This document shows positions 8,349-17,079 of a DNA stretch of 64,000 nucleotides, piece by piece. Below the pieces are notes generated by a model that saw nothing but the letters and a program-made list of their open reading frames with translations, was not told the origin of the DNA and did no database searches. The stretch is from Brucella grignonensis (GTDB lineage: Bacteria > Pseudomonadota > Alphaproteobacteria > Rhizobiales > Rhizobiaceae). Numbering within the stretch: position 1 is the first letter of the stretch; every line of letters begins with the position of its first letter. The stretch is taken from positions 1-64,000 of the forward strand of contig NZ_NNRL01000168.1 of the NCBI RefSeq assembly GCF_002252505.1, written 5' to 3'. A program made the position numbers and the translations under genes.

Positions 8349-9374
8349 TTGATAGCAATGAAATCTCTTCTGGCTGTTTCAGGCCTCGCTGCCCTACTTA
8401 CTTTTCAGATCAACCCCGCCACCGCATCTTCGACCAAATATCCGCTGACGATTGAAAATTGCGGTGCGAAAGTCACCTTCGAAAAAGCCCCCGCGCGCGC
8501 TATCGGCCTTGGTCAGAACAGTGCTGAAATTCTTCTGCTTCTCGGTCTCGAAGACAAGATGGCCGGAACCGCTTTTTGGCCGAGTAAAGTCCTCCCGCAG
8601 CTTGAAGCGGCCAATTCAAAAGTAAAGCTTCTGACAGTGGAGTTCCCGACTTTTGAATCCATCCTTGCGGAGAACCCGGATTTCGTTGCTGCATCATTGC
8701 CGAGCCTGATTGGAAAAAGCAGCAAGGTCGCCAAGCGCGAAGATTTCGACAAGGTCGGTATTCCAACCTATCTGTCGCCAAGCACCTGCCTGAGCACGGA
8801 ACAGGTCAAGGATGAATATGGCAGCCGAGACGAATTGTGGAACATGAATCTCCTTTACAATGAGATCGATGAGCTGTCGCAGATTTTTGACGTTGCCGAT
8901 CGCGGGCAGCGGCTCATTGCCGATTTCAAAGCCCGTGAAGCTGCGTTGAGAGCCAGTGTCCCTACAGGCGGAAAAAAGCTTTCCTATGTCTTCTGGTTCT
9001 CCAGCCAGTCTCCATCAGCGGATGCTTATCTGGGTGGCGGAAACGGCGCATCAAGTTTCATTGCGAATGTACTTGGCGGCGAAAATGCCATCAAAGCCGA
9101 GGCAGAATGGCCAACCCTTGGTTGGGAAAGCATCATCGCTGCAAATCCCGACGTCATCGTTGTGGCCAATCTTGATCGCAATCGTTGGGAACTTGATAAG
9201 CCTGAGGCCAAGATTGCATTCCTGAACTCCGACCCGGCCGTCAGCCAGATGCCCGCCGTCAAAAACAAGGCAATCGCCGTCATGGACGGTCAGGCTATGA
9301 ACCCGACCATCCGCACGATCTATGGTGCGGAACAGGTTGCAGAGCAATTGAAAGCACTTGGTATCCTCAAGTGA
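8349..9374 (+). CDS. Periplasmic substrate-binding protein of iron-siderophore/cobalamin ABC importer
   Basis: Periplasmic binding protein of the FecB/BtuF class (helical-backbone, TroA-like fold), 341 residues. A signal peptide is visible (MKSLLAVSGLAALL...ATAS), then paired lobes with motifs typical of the family: RAIGLGQNSAEILLLLGLED, FESILAENPDFV and WESIIAANPDVIVV. Start: TTG at 8349 has AGGA at 8337-8340 at ideal spacing; ATG 8358, three codons on, is the alternative and gives a cleaner signal peptide. The gene overlaps the permease gene by 4 nt. Substrate is ferric-siderophore, haem or cobalamin by family; no cobalamin riboswitch was seen upstream, which mildly favours iron. Confidence 0.88.
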   Translation: MIAMKSLLAVSGLAALLTFQINPATASSTKYPLTIENCGAKVTFEKAPARAIGLGQNSAEILLLLGLEDKMAGTAFWPSKVLPQLEAANSKVKLLTVEFPTFESILAENPDFVAASLPSLIGKSSKVAKREDFDKVGIPTYLSPSTCLSTEQVKDEYGSRDELWNMNLLYNEIDELSQIFDVADRGQRLIADFKAREAALRASVPTGGKKLSYVFWFSSQSPSADAYLGGGNGASSFIANVLGGENAIKAEAEWPTLGWESIIAANPDVIVVANLDRNRWELDKPEAKIAFLNSDPAVSQMPAVKNKAIAVMDGQAMNPTIRTIYGAEQVAEQLKALGILK

Positions 9375-10426
9375 GTGATCTGAGTCATCGCTTAAGGCGC
9401 CATCCTTTAAGGCATTGGGGCATATTTGGGCTTGTACTGCTGGCGTCTCTTTTCGCAATCGGACTTGTTGTGGGTTTAAGCGTCGGGATCGGCGATTTGC
9501 CGATCCCACTCTCAACGACTTTTGCTGCGATCACCAATCGCCTTGGGTGGAGTGCGGTCGAACTCAATCGCATTCATGAGACGGTGATTTGGGATTATCG
9601 TTTAAGTCGGGCTCTTGTTGCCGCATTTTGCGGTGCCGGCCTTGCTCTGTCGGGCGCGATCATGCAATCGCTTTTGCGCAATCCGTTAGCCGAACCCTAT
9701 GTTTTGGGTATTTCGGCTGGTGCATCAACCGGCGCAGTTGCCGTGGTCATTCTTGGCATTGGAGCCGGTGCTGTTTCACTGTCCGCAGGCGCTTTTATAG
9801 GCGCTTTTGCTGCCTTCTTCTTCGTAGCTCTTCTCTCCAATGGGACACGGGGCGGCGCTGATCGCACCATTCTTGCAGGCGTCGCAGCTTCACAACTTTT
9901 CAATGCCGCGACATCCTATATTGTTACGACATCGGGCAACGCACAGCAGGCCCGCGACGTGATGTTCTGGTTGCTCGGCAGTTTTGGTGGCGTTCGCTGG
10001 CCAGAATTCATGCTGGTTTCTGTGGTCGTAGGCTTTGCACTTATCGCCTGTCTTCTTTATGCGCATGTACTCGACGCATTTGCCTTTGGCGACGAAGCTG
10101 CTTCCTCGCTCGGGGTCAATGTGGGACGCGCCCGCCTTGTCCTGTTTGCGCTGACCGCAATGATGACAGCAACCATCGTCAGCATGGTTGGATCAATTGG
10201 CTTTGTCGGGCTGGTTGTGCCTCATGCCGCCCGTTTCATTGTGGGACCGCTGCACATAAGATTGCTGCCAGCCTGTGCCATTGTCGGTGCAATTTTCATG
10301 GTGCTCGCCGATATTGCGTCACGTGCACTGATACCGCAGCAGGTCTTGCCGATTGGCGTTGTCACCGCACTGGTCGGGGTGCCGTTCTTTTCGATCATTC
10401 TTTACCGGTTTCAGCGCGCATCATGA
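9371..10426 (+). CDS. FecCD-family ABC transporter permease
   Basis: Inner-membrane permease of the FecCD/BtuC family, about 351 residues with roughly ten hydrophobic segments. Family signatures include YRLSRALVAAFCGAGLALSGA and QSLLRNPLAEPYVLGISAGA near the N-terminus, and SIGFVGLVVPHAARFIVG, the ATPase coupling loop, in the C-terminal half. GTG at 9371 overlaps the binding-protein stop codon (GTGA), so translation is coupled. Only one permease gene is present, so the channel should be a homodimer as in BtuC2. Confidence 0.93.
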   Translation: MSDLSHRLRRHPLRHWGIFGLVLLASLFAIGLVVGLSVGIGDLPIPLSTTFAAITNRLGWSAVELNRIHETVIWDYRLSRALVAAFCGAGLALSGAIMQSLLRNPLAEPYVLGISAGASTGAVAVVILGIGAGAVSLSAGAFIGAFAAFFFVALLSNGTRGGADRTILAGVAASQLFNAATSYIVTTSGNAQQARDVMFWLLGSFGGVRWPEFMLVSVVVGFALIACLLYAHVLDAFAFGDEAASSLGVNVGRARLVLFALTAMMTATIVSMVGSIGFVGLVVPHAARFIVGPLHIRLLPACAIVGAIFMVLADIASRALIPQQVLPIGVVTALVGVPFFSIILYRFQRAS

Positions 10427-11184
10427 CAATCATCGCCGACAATATCACCTGGAAGATTGGCAAGAAAACCATTCTCGATGGCGTGTCTTTTGAAGCGAAG
10501 CCAGGAAAGATGCTGGGGCTTCTGGGACCAAACGGGTCGGGAAAGACGTCCTTGCTGCGTTTGGTCGCCGGACTAAAGCGTCCTCATTGCGGACGCGTCA
10601 TGCTCGATGAAACGGATATCAGCAAAATTTCCCGACGCAATATCGCACAGCGGATTGCATTTGTGGAACAACACGCAACGACCAATGCCAATCTCAAAGT
10701 CATTGATGTCGTGAAGCTTGGGCGCTTTCCGCACCGCTCATTGTTCTCCGGCTGGACAGGTATGGATGATACCGCGGTGGAAGATGCACTTGAACGCACC
10801 GGCATGAAGACCAAGCGAAATGATCATTGGCAAAGCCTGTCGGGTGGCGAAAAACAGCGCGTACATATCGCAAGAGCACTGGCGCAGAAGCCAAAAGAAC
10901 TCATCCTTGACGAGCCGACAAACCATCTGGATATTCAGCATCAGATGAGTTTGCTTAGACTTGTCTCGGACTTGTCGATCACGAGCATTATTGCGCTGCA
11001 TGACCTCAATCATGCAGCCATGTTCTGTGATGAACTGATCGTCATGAAGGACGGCAAAATAGTGGCTGCTGGAATCCCGGAAGACGTCATCAATGAGCAG
11101 CTTCTCATGGATGTCTTCTGTATCGAAGCGCGCGTGGAGACTTCCCCGCACTCTCGCCGACCACATATACATTTTCTGAGATAG
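10423..11184 (+). CDS. ABC transporter ATP-binding protein (FecE/BtuD-like)
   Basis: Cytoplasmic ATPase of the importer, 253 residues. Walker A is LLGPNGSGKTSLL, the Q-loop region is FVEQHATTN, the signature is SLSGGEKQRVHIARAL, Walker B is LILDEPTNHLDI and the H-loop is IIALHDLNHA, all intact. Its ATG overlaps the permease stop (ATGA at 10423-10426), completing a three-gene coupled operon. It ends 76 bp before the convergent urtE stop codon; no clear terminator is visible there. Confidence 0.94.
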   Translation: MTIIADNITWKIGKKTILDGVSFEAKPGKMLGLLGPNGSGKTSLLRLVAGLKRPHCGRVMLDETDISKISRRNIAQRIAFVEQHATTNANLKVIDVVKLGRFPHRSLFSGWTGMDDTAVEDALERTGMKTKRNDHWQSLSGGEKQRVHIARALAQKPKELILDEPTNHLDIQHQMSLLRLVSDLSITSIIALHDLNHAAMFCDELIVMKDGKIVAAGIPEDVINEQLLMDVFCIEARVETSPHSRRPHIHFLR

Positions 11185-11260
11185 TTATTGGCAAAAAGCC
11201 ATCGGTAAACAAGGCAGACTATTCCCAACGGCTGGCTGATCGACAGATTTCGTCGCTATC

Positions 11261-11956
11261 CTAAACAGTCAGATGACTTCTGGCTTTCGGCGTATCCAGC
11301 ACGTCGGCGGCTCCCTCCAGAACGATCTCGCCGCGATCCATGATATAAACATGATCTGCAAGTTCGCGGCAAAAGTCGAGATATTGCTCAACCAGCAGTA
11401 TGGCCATTCCGGTCGAGTCGCGCAGATAGCGGATAGCACGGCCAATATCCTTGATGATGGAAGGTTGGATGCCTTCTGTCGGCTCATCGAGCACCAGAAT
11501 GCGCGGTTTCAAAACCATGGCACGACCGATGGCCAGTTGCTGCTGCTGACCACCCGACAGATCGCCGCCCCGACGCGGCAGCATGTCTTTCAGCACCGGA
11601 AAGAGATTGAATATCTCGGCTGGAATAGAGCGCTCCGAACGTTTGAGCAAAGCATAGCCGGTTTCGAGGTTCTCCTTCACAGTTAAAAGCGGGAATATTT
11701 CGCGTCCCTGCGGAACATAGCCCATGCCTCGGCTGGCACGCGCATAAGGCGGCAGGGCCTTCATATCTTCATTGTCGAACACGACATGCCCGCCGCTTAG
11801 AGCCTGCTGTCCGGTAATTGCGCGCAGTAAGCTGGTCTTGCCAACACCGTTGCGGCCCAGAACACAGGTAATCCGCCCTGCTTCCGCCTTCAGCGACACT
11901 CCGCGCAAGGCCTGTGCCGCACCATAATGAAGGCTCACATTTTCAACGTTCAACAT
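11261..11956 (-). CDS. urtE: Urea ABC transporter ATP-binding subunit UrtE
   Basis: ATPase of the high-affinity urea importer, 231 residues, LivF-like. Walker A VLGRNGVGKTSLL, signature DLSGGQQQQLAIGRAM and Walker B ILVLDEPTEGIQPS are intact; the GIQPSII tail after Walker B is typical of UrtE. It is the last gene of the minus-strand order urtA-B-C-D-E, 12 bp after urtD. ATG 11956 is preceded by AAAGG. Confidence 0.93.
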   Translation of the reverse strand: MLNVENVSLHYGAAQALRGVSLKAEAGRITCVLGRNGVGKTSLLRAITGQQALSGGHVVFDNEDMKALPPYARASRGMGYVPQGREIFPLLTVKENLETGYALLKRSERSIPAEIFNLFPVLKDMLPRRGGDLSGGQQQQLAIGRAMVLKPRILVLDEPTEGIQPSIIKDIGRAIRYLRDSTGMAILLVEQYLDFCRELADHVYIMDRGEIVLEGAADVLDTPKARSHLTV

Positions 11957-11968
11957 CCGTAAGCCTTT

Positions 11969-12718
11969 CTAGCGCCCAAGGTAATTTTCGATCACTTTCG
12001 GATCAGAACTGACGAAATCGATCGATCCTTCGGCAAGCACGCTGCCCTCAGCAAGGCATGTCACCTTCACGCCCAGCTCGCGGATAAAACCCATATCGTG
12101 TTCCACCACCACAACAGAGCGCGTCTTGGCGATTGCCTTAAGAAGAATAGCGGTTTCAGCCGTTTCAGCGTCCGTCATGCCCGCGACCGGTTCATCGACC
12201 AGCAAAAGCTTGGGCTCTTGAGCAAGTAACATACCGATTTCGAGCCACTGCTTTTGACCATGAGAAAGATTGGTGGCGAGTTCATCGCGCCGCGCCCAAA
12301 GGCGCACTGTTTTGAGTATCTCCTGGATGCGCTCGCTATCTGCCTTGTCCTGACGATAGAACAATGTCGCCCAGACACCCCGCTTACGGTCGAGTGCAAG
12401 CTCGATGTTGTCCCAGACAGTGTGGCTCTCGAACACGGTCGGCTTCTGGAACTTGCGACCAATTCCAATCTGGGCAATGTCAGCCTCATCCTTCTTGGTG
12501 AGATCGATATTACCCTCAAAAAACACCTCCCCCTCATCCGGCTTTGTCTTACCGGTAATGATGTCCATCATCGTCGTCTTGCCAGCACCATTCGGACCAA
12601 TAATGGCACGCAGCTCGCCCGGCTCGACGACGAAGGACAGCGCATTAAGCGCCTTGAACCCATCGAAGGAAACGGAAACACCGTTGAGATAAAGCAGAGT
12701 GTTGGGGCTTTCTGTCAT
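11969..12718 (-). CDS. urtD: Urea ABC transporter ATP-binding subunit UrtD
   Basis: Second ATPase of the urea importer, 249 residues, LivG-like. Walker A IIGPNGAGKTTMMDIITG, signature NLSHGQKQWLEIGM (LSHGQ in place of LSGGQ, usual for UrtD) and Walker B LLLVDEPVAGMTD are readable. The C-terminal LAEGSVLAEGSIDFV and the end VIENYLGR match the LivG/UrtD class. It follows urtC by 8 bp and pairs with UrtE. Confidence 0.93.
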   Translation of the reverse strand: MTESPNTLLYLNGVSVSFDGFKALNALSFVVEPGELRAIIGPNGAGKTTMMDIITGKTKPDEGEVFFEGNIDLTKKDEADIAQIGIGRKFQKPTVFESHTVWDNIELALDRKRGVWATLFYRQDKADSERIQEILKTVRLWARRDELATNLSHGQKQWLEIGMLLAQEPKLLLVDEPVAGMTDAETAETAILLKAIAKTRSVVVVEHDMGFIRELGVKVTCLAEGSVLAEGSIDFVSSDPKVIENYLGR

Positions 12719-12726
12719 GATCTATC

Positions 12727-13887
12727 TTACTCCGCTGGTGTCGTTTGCAATTTGGCTTGCACTGCCGTGTCGTTCCCGGCGGATGCCTTTACGGATTGAC
12801 GTGAAGCCATGAGTGACCGGAATGTGCCGACAATGCCTTTTGGCAGGAACAGAGTAACGGCGACGAACAGCGCTCCCAGCACGAACAGCCACATTTCCGG
12901 AAAAGCAGTAGTGAAGACGCTCTTGCCGAAATTGACCAACACTGCACCGATCACCGGTCCTACGAGGGTTGCTCGCCCCCCGACCGCAGTCCAGATGACG
13001 ACTTCGATGGAATTGGCTGGAGCAAATTCGCCCGGATTGATGATGCCGACCTGTGGCACATAGAGTGCGCCCGCCACAGCGGCCATCATCGCCGAAACCG
13101 TAAAAATGAAGAGCTTGTAGTTTTCCGGGCGGTAACCCAAAAACCGCGTGCGGCTCTCGGCATCACGTACGCTGACGAGCACCTTGCCGAATTTCGATTT
13201 GACGACAGCCGAACTGAAGACCAGCGCCATGGCCAACACGATTGCGGAGACGGCGAAGAGAGAGGCGCGCGTACCATCGGCCTGAATGTTAAAACCCAGA
13301 ATATCCTTAAAATCCGTCAGACCGTTATTGCCACCAAAACCCATCTCGTTGCGGAAGAAAGCCAGCATCAAGGCATAGGTCATGGCTTGGGTAATGATCG
13401 ACAGATAGACGCCAGTCACACGGGAGCGGAAGGCAAACCAGCCGAACACGAAGGCCAGCAAGCCCGGCACCAGCAGCACCATCAGGAAAGCGAACCAGAA
13501 ATGGTCGAAGCCAAACCAGTACCATGGCAGTTCTTTCCAGTTAAGGAACACCATAAAGTCCGGCAGGTCCGGATTGCCATAAACCCCGCGCACGCCGATT
13601 TGACGCACCAGATACATACCCATTGCATAGCCGCCGAGCGCAAAAAACGCAGCATGGCCGAGTGAGAGAATACCACAGAATCCCCAGACCAGATCGAGCG
13701 CCAGTGCCAGCAGGGCATAGGTCAGATACTTGCCAAGGAGCGACACCATATAGGTTGGCACATGCAGCGGATGATCGGATGCTGTCAGCAGATTAAGCAC
13801 CGGAACAGCAAAAGCGGCAGCAATCAGGATTGCAGCGGCGATAAAGACACCGCGGTCGAGTTTTTGGAACAAAAATGCCGTAATCAT
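12727..13887 (-). CDS. urtC: Urea ABC transporter permease UrtC
   Basis: Inner-membrane permease, 386 residues, LivM-like with about ten hydrophobic segments. Motifs: LVWGFCGILSLGHAAFFALG and, near the C-terminus, VWTAVGGRATLVGPVIGA, both diagnostic for the LivHM/UrtBC group. The true start is ATG 13887 (MITAFLFQKLDRGV), overlapping the urtB stop by 4 nt; the open frame continues upstream inside urtB but that part is not homologous. It forms the heterodimeric channel with UrtB. Confidence 0.92.
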   Translation of the reverse strand: MITAFLFQKLDRGVFIAAAILIAAAFAVPVLNLLTASDHPLHVPTYMVSLLGKYLTYALLALALDLVWGFCGILSLGHAAFFALGGYAMGMYLVRQIGVRGVYGNPDLPDFMVFLNWKELPWYWFGFDHFWFAFLMVLLVPGLLAFVFGWFAFRSRVTGVYLSIITQAMTYALMLAFFRNEMGFGGNNGLTDFKDILGFNIQADGTRASLFAVSAIVLAMALVFSSAVVKSKFGKVLVSVRDAESRTRFLGYRPENYKLFIFTVSAMMAAVAGALYVPQVGIINPGEFAPANSIEVVIWTAVGGRATLVGPVIGAVLVNFGKSVFTTAFPEMWLFVLGALFVAVTLFLPKGIVGTFRSLMASRQSVKASAGNDTAVQAKLQTTPAE

Positions 13888-15497
13888 GCTTCCACCGCCC
13901 TGCCCTTGAGAGCGAACAAGCCGCGCGGGCGCTTCTGAATAAAGAGAATGATGAGCACAAGCACCAGGATCTTGCCGAGCACCGCGCCGGCGTAAGGTTC
14001 GAGGAACTTGTTCAGGATACCGAGCGAGAATGCGCCAACCAGTGTGCCCCACAGATTGCCGACGCCGCCGAACACCACCACCATGAAGCTGTCGATGATG
14101 TAGCCCTGTCCGAGATTGGGCGACACATTATCGATCTGCGACAGCGCGACACCCGCTATGCCTGCTATTCCCGAACCCAATGCGAAGGTGAACGCATCCA
14201 CATAGGGTGTCCGGATACCCATTGACGACGCCATGCGCCGGTTTTGGGTGACAGCACGCATTTGCAGGCCAAAATTCGATCGTTTCAATAGAGCCAGTAG
14301 TGTGAAGAAAACGGCCATCGAAAACAGGATGATCCAGAAGCGGTTCCATGTGATGGTCATACCGCCCAGTTCGAATGCGCCCGACATCCACGATGGATTG
14401 CCGACTTCACGATTGGTTGGTCCGAATACCGTACGTACAGCCTGTTGCAGGATCAGGGAAATACCCCATGTCGCCAACAAGGTTTCAAGCGGACGTCCAT
14501 AGAGGAACCGGATAACACCGCGTTCGATCATCAACCCGACCAGCGCCGTGAACAGGAATGCCAATGGCAAAGCAATAGCAAGCGACCAGTCGAACAGGCC
14601 GGGGTAACTGGTGCGAATAACGTCCTGCACCACGTAAGTGACATAAGCACCCAGCATGACCATTTCGCCATGTGCCATATTGATGATGCCCATGACGCCG
14701 AAGGTAATTGCAAGGCCGATGGCGGCGAGCAGCAGCACCGAGCCGAGTGACAACCCATACCAGACATTCTGTCCGACATCCCACAAGGCCTGTCTTTGCT
14801 CGATATGCGCGATGGCTCCATCGAGCGCCACTACAAGCTCAGGCTGCGCATTGGCGCGGGCGGCGCTCAAAACCGACAAGGTGGAACGATCCCCATGATC
14901 CTGAAGGAACTGTGCCGCCCGGAGCTTGTCATCGAGCGGGCGATCGGAAATCAGAAGCGACGCGGACTGCGCCTTTTCCAGCACTGTCCGGATTACGCTG
15001 TCCTGTTCCTTGGAAAGCGCAGCTTCGATTGGCTCAAGCGCGTCTGCGTCCGGGCTTGCAGCGACGATTTCGGCAGCCTTCAGGCGCGCAACCCGATTGG
15101 GACTCATCAGCGTCAGCCCACCCAGAGCGGTGCGAACTGCACGGCGCACGGAATTGTTGACTTTGACCTTTTCCATCCCGCCTTTCGGCGCCTCTCCAGC
15201 CTTTTCGCCGGTGATCGGGTCCGTAAGCTGGAAGCTAGCGCCCGATGCCTTGGTGATGAATACCCGGCCATCAGATTTACGCGTATAGAGATCGCCATCA
15301 CCAAGTGCATTCAGCACCGGTACAACCCGCGCATCACCAGTACTCGCGAGAGCCGAGATCCGGTCCTGCATCTGGGTAAAATTCGCCTTGCCCAATGCAT
15401 CGACAAGCCCCTGAAATTCATCCGCTCTCGCTGCCGTCGTCATGACGGCGAACAGGACAGACAGGACGAGCAAGATGGCCCGTATCCGGCGCTCCAT
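13884..15497 (-). CDS. urtB: Urea ABC transporter permease UrtB
   Basis: 537-residue permease. A signal-like hydrophobic N-terminus (about residues 5-25) is followed by a roughly 200-residue soluble extracytoplasmic domain, then a LivH-like membrane domain beginning near LSLGSVLLLAAIGLAITFGVMGIINMAHGEMVMLGAY. The extra N-terminal domain is normal for proteobacterial UrtB and distinguishes it from LivH. FGGVGNLWGTLVGAF near the C-terminus is the coupling loop. It lies 104 bp after urtA and overlaps urtC by 4 nt. Confidence 0.93.
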   Translation of the reverse strand: MERRIRAILLVLSVLFAVMTTAARADEFQGLVDALGKANFTQMQDRISALASTGDARVVPVLNALGDGDLYTRKSDGRVFITKASGASFQLTDPITGEKAGEAPKGGMEKVKVNNSVRRAVRTALGGLTLMSPNRVARLKAAEIVAASPDADALEPIEAALSKEQDSVIRTVLEKAQSASLLISDRPLDDKLRAAQFLQDHGDRSTLSVLSAARANAQPELVVALDGAIAHIEQRQALWDVGQNVWYGLSLGSVLLLAAIGLAITFGVMGIINMAHGEMVMLGAYVTYVVQDVIRTSYPGLFDWSLAIALPLAFLFTALVGLMIERGVIRFLYGRPLETLLATWGISLILQQAVRTVFGPTNREVGNPSWMSGAFELGGMTITWNRFWIILFSMAVFFTLLALLKRSNFGLQMRAVTQNRRMASSMGIRTPYVDAFTFALGSGIAGIAGVALSQIDNVSPNLGQGYIIDSFMVVVFGGVGNLWGTLVGAFSLGILNKFLEPYAGAVLGKILVLVLIILFIQKRPRGLFALKGRAVEA

Positions 15498-15561
15498 GGC
15501 TGACTTCCTTCGTTAGAACTGCATTCTGGATTGTGACCCGTTCAGGTCTTCGCACTGCAAG

Positions 15562-15585
15562 GGGCGGGCCTGTTCATGCCCGCCC
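15562..15585 (-). terminator. GC-rich hairpin between urtA and urtB
   Basis: GGGCGGGC at 15562-15569 and GCCCGCCC at 15578-15585 form a perfect 8 bp stem with an 8 nt loop. There is no T-run on the minus strand. Such a stem after a binding-protein gene is likely an attenuator or mRNA-stabilising element that keeps urtA expressed above urtBCDE (inference). Confidence 0.6.
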
Positions 15586-15601
15586 TCTGCATCCCCCGTT
15601 A

Positions 15602-16897
15602 TCAGGATCCACCCTGACCGCCGCATTTGCCGGTTTCGACGTTGAAATTGCCGCAAGACATCGGCTTGCGCCAATCCGAGATCAGGTTCTTGGAATCCGG
15701 CAGATAGTCGGACCACTCATCACCAACAATGAGCCCTGGCGTCTGGCTGACAATTTCAAACTGACCGTTCGACTGGATTTCGCCAATCAGCACCGGCTTG
15801 GTGATATGATGGTTGGGCATCATAGTCGAATAGCCGCCTGAAAGGTTGGGCACGGAGACGCCAACCATTGCATCGATCACAGCGTCCTGATCGATGGTTC
15901 CGGCCTTTTCGACAGCCTTGAGCCACATGTTGAAACCGATAAACGATGCTTCCATCGGATCGTTGGTGACGCGCTTGTCATCTTTGGTGAAAGCGTGCCA
16001 GGTTTCAATGAACTTGGCATTGGTCGGATTCTCAACCGACTCGAAATAGTTCCACGCTGCAAGATGGCCGACCAGCGGCGCAGTGTCGATACCGGCCAGT
16101 TCTTCCTCACCAACCGAGAAAGCCACGACCGGGATGTCTTCTGCCTTGATGCCCTGATTGGCGAGTTCCTTATAGAACGGAACGTTGGCATCGCCATTGA
16201 CAGTGGAAACCACAGCGGTCTTTTTGCCTGCCGCACCGAAGCCCTTGATCGCCGCCACTTCCGTCTGCCAGTCCGAAAAGCCGAACGGCGTATAGTTGAC
16301 GCGGATATCCTCAGGCTTCACACCCTTGGACAGCAGATAAGCTTCGAGAATCTTGTTGGTTGTGCGCGGGTAGACGTAGTCGGTGCCTTCCAGAACCCAG
16401 CGTTCAACACCTTCATTCTCCATCAGATAGTCAACAGCAGGGATTGCCTGCTGGTTTGGTGCCGCGCCCGTATAGAAAACGTTGCGTTCGGATTCCTCAC
16501 CTTCATACTGCACCGGGTAGAACAGAATATTGTTGAGTTCCTTGAAGACCGGTAGAACCGATTTGCGTGAAACTGACGTCCAGCAACCGAACACGGCTGC
16601 GACCTTATCCTGAGAAATCAGCTGGCGTGCCTTTTCAGCGAAGAGTGGCCAATCTGAAGCAGGATCCACGACAACAGCCTCAAGCTTTTTACCCAGAAGG
16701 CCACCCTTCTTGTTCTGCTCTTCGATAAGCATCAGCATGGCGTCTTTGAGTGTCGTTTCGGAAATGGCCATTGTGCCCGACAACGAATGGAGAATACCAA
16801 CCTTGATCGTGTCTTCTTCGGCAAATGCGCCGGAGAGACTCGGGATGGTAAGTGCGCTTGCAAAAAGTGCAGCAAGCATCTGCGACCGGAATTTCAT
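15602..16897 (-). CDS. urtA: Urea ABC transporter substrate-binding protein UrtA
   Basis: Periplasmic urea-binding protein, 431 residues, type I periplasmic-binding fold. A signal peptide (MKFRSQMLAALFASALTI...GAFA) precedes EDTIKVGILHSLSGTMAISE, the hallmark start of the mature domain, and later NILFYPVQYEGEESERNVFYTGA, characteristic of UrtA/FmdD rather than branched-chain amino-acid binders. The C-terminus is Cys-containing (CGNFNVETGKCGGQ). ATG 16897 has GAGAGGGA upstream. First gene of urtABCDE and divergent from the NCS1-kinase gene; no urease genes lie in the window. Confidence 0.94.
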   Translation of the reverse strand: MKFRSQMLAALFASALTIPSLSGAFAEEDTIKVGILHSLSGTMAISETTLKDAMLMLIEEQNKKGGLLGKKLEAVVVDPASDWPLFAEKARQLISQDKVAAVFGCWTSVSRKSVLPVFKELNNILFYPVQYEGEESERNVFYTGAAPNQQAIPAVDYLMENEGVERWVLEGTDYVYPRTTNKILEAYLLSKGVKPEDIRVNYTPFGFSDWQTEVAAIKGFGAAGKKTAVVSTVNGDANVPFYKELANQGIKAEDIPVVAFSVGEEELAGIDTAPLVGHLAAWNYFESVENPTNAKFIETWHAFTKDDKRVTNDPMEASFIGFNMWLKAVEKAGTIDQDAVIDAMVGVSVPNLSGGYSTMMPNHHITKPVLIGEIQSNGQFEIVSQTPGLIVGDEWSDYLPDSKNLISDWRKPMSCGNFNVETGKCGGQGGS

Positions 16898-17079
16898 TGT
16901 GTGTCCCTCTCTGTTTGGTTCTCCCGGTTCTCCGGGTTATCACCAACTATTGGGGAGAGGTCGCCGTTTCCTTATACGTTAAATGACGTAGTTACCGGGG
17001 TGAAATATGCATTATTGAGTTTACCTGCTATCTCTCTTTGAAACGGCACAATAAGGAGCCGGAGGGGAAATGGAGCGGT
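16898..17079. promoter_or_regulatory. Divergent control region between urtA and NCS1-kinase gene
   Basis: 182 bp between two divergent genes, expected to hold both promoters. A small inverted repeat CCCGG-TTCT-CCGGG lies at 16923-16936 in the urtA leader. I see no sigma54 -24/-12 pair. The Shine-Dalgarno of the kinase gene is GGAGGGG at 17061-17067. Confidence 0.4.

Noticed and set aside
16898..17037. Sigma54 (NtrC-dependent) promoter for urtA
   Set aside because: No GG-N10-GC type -24/-12 pair in the right orientation was seen.
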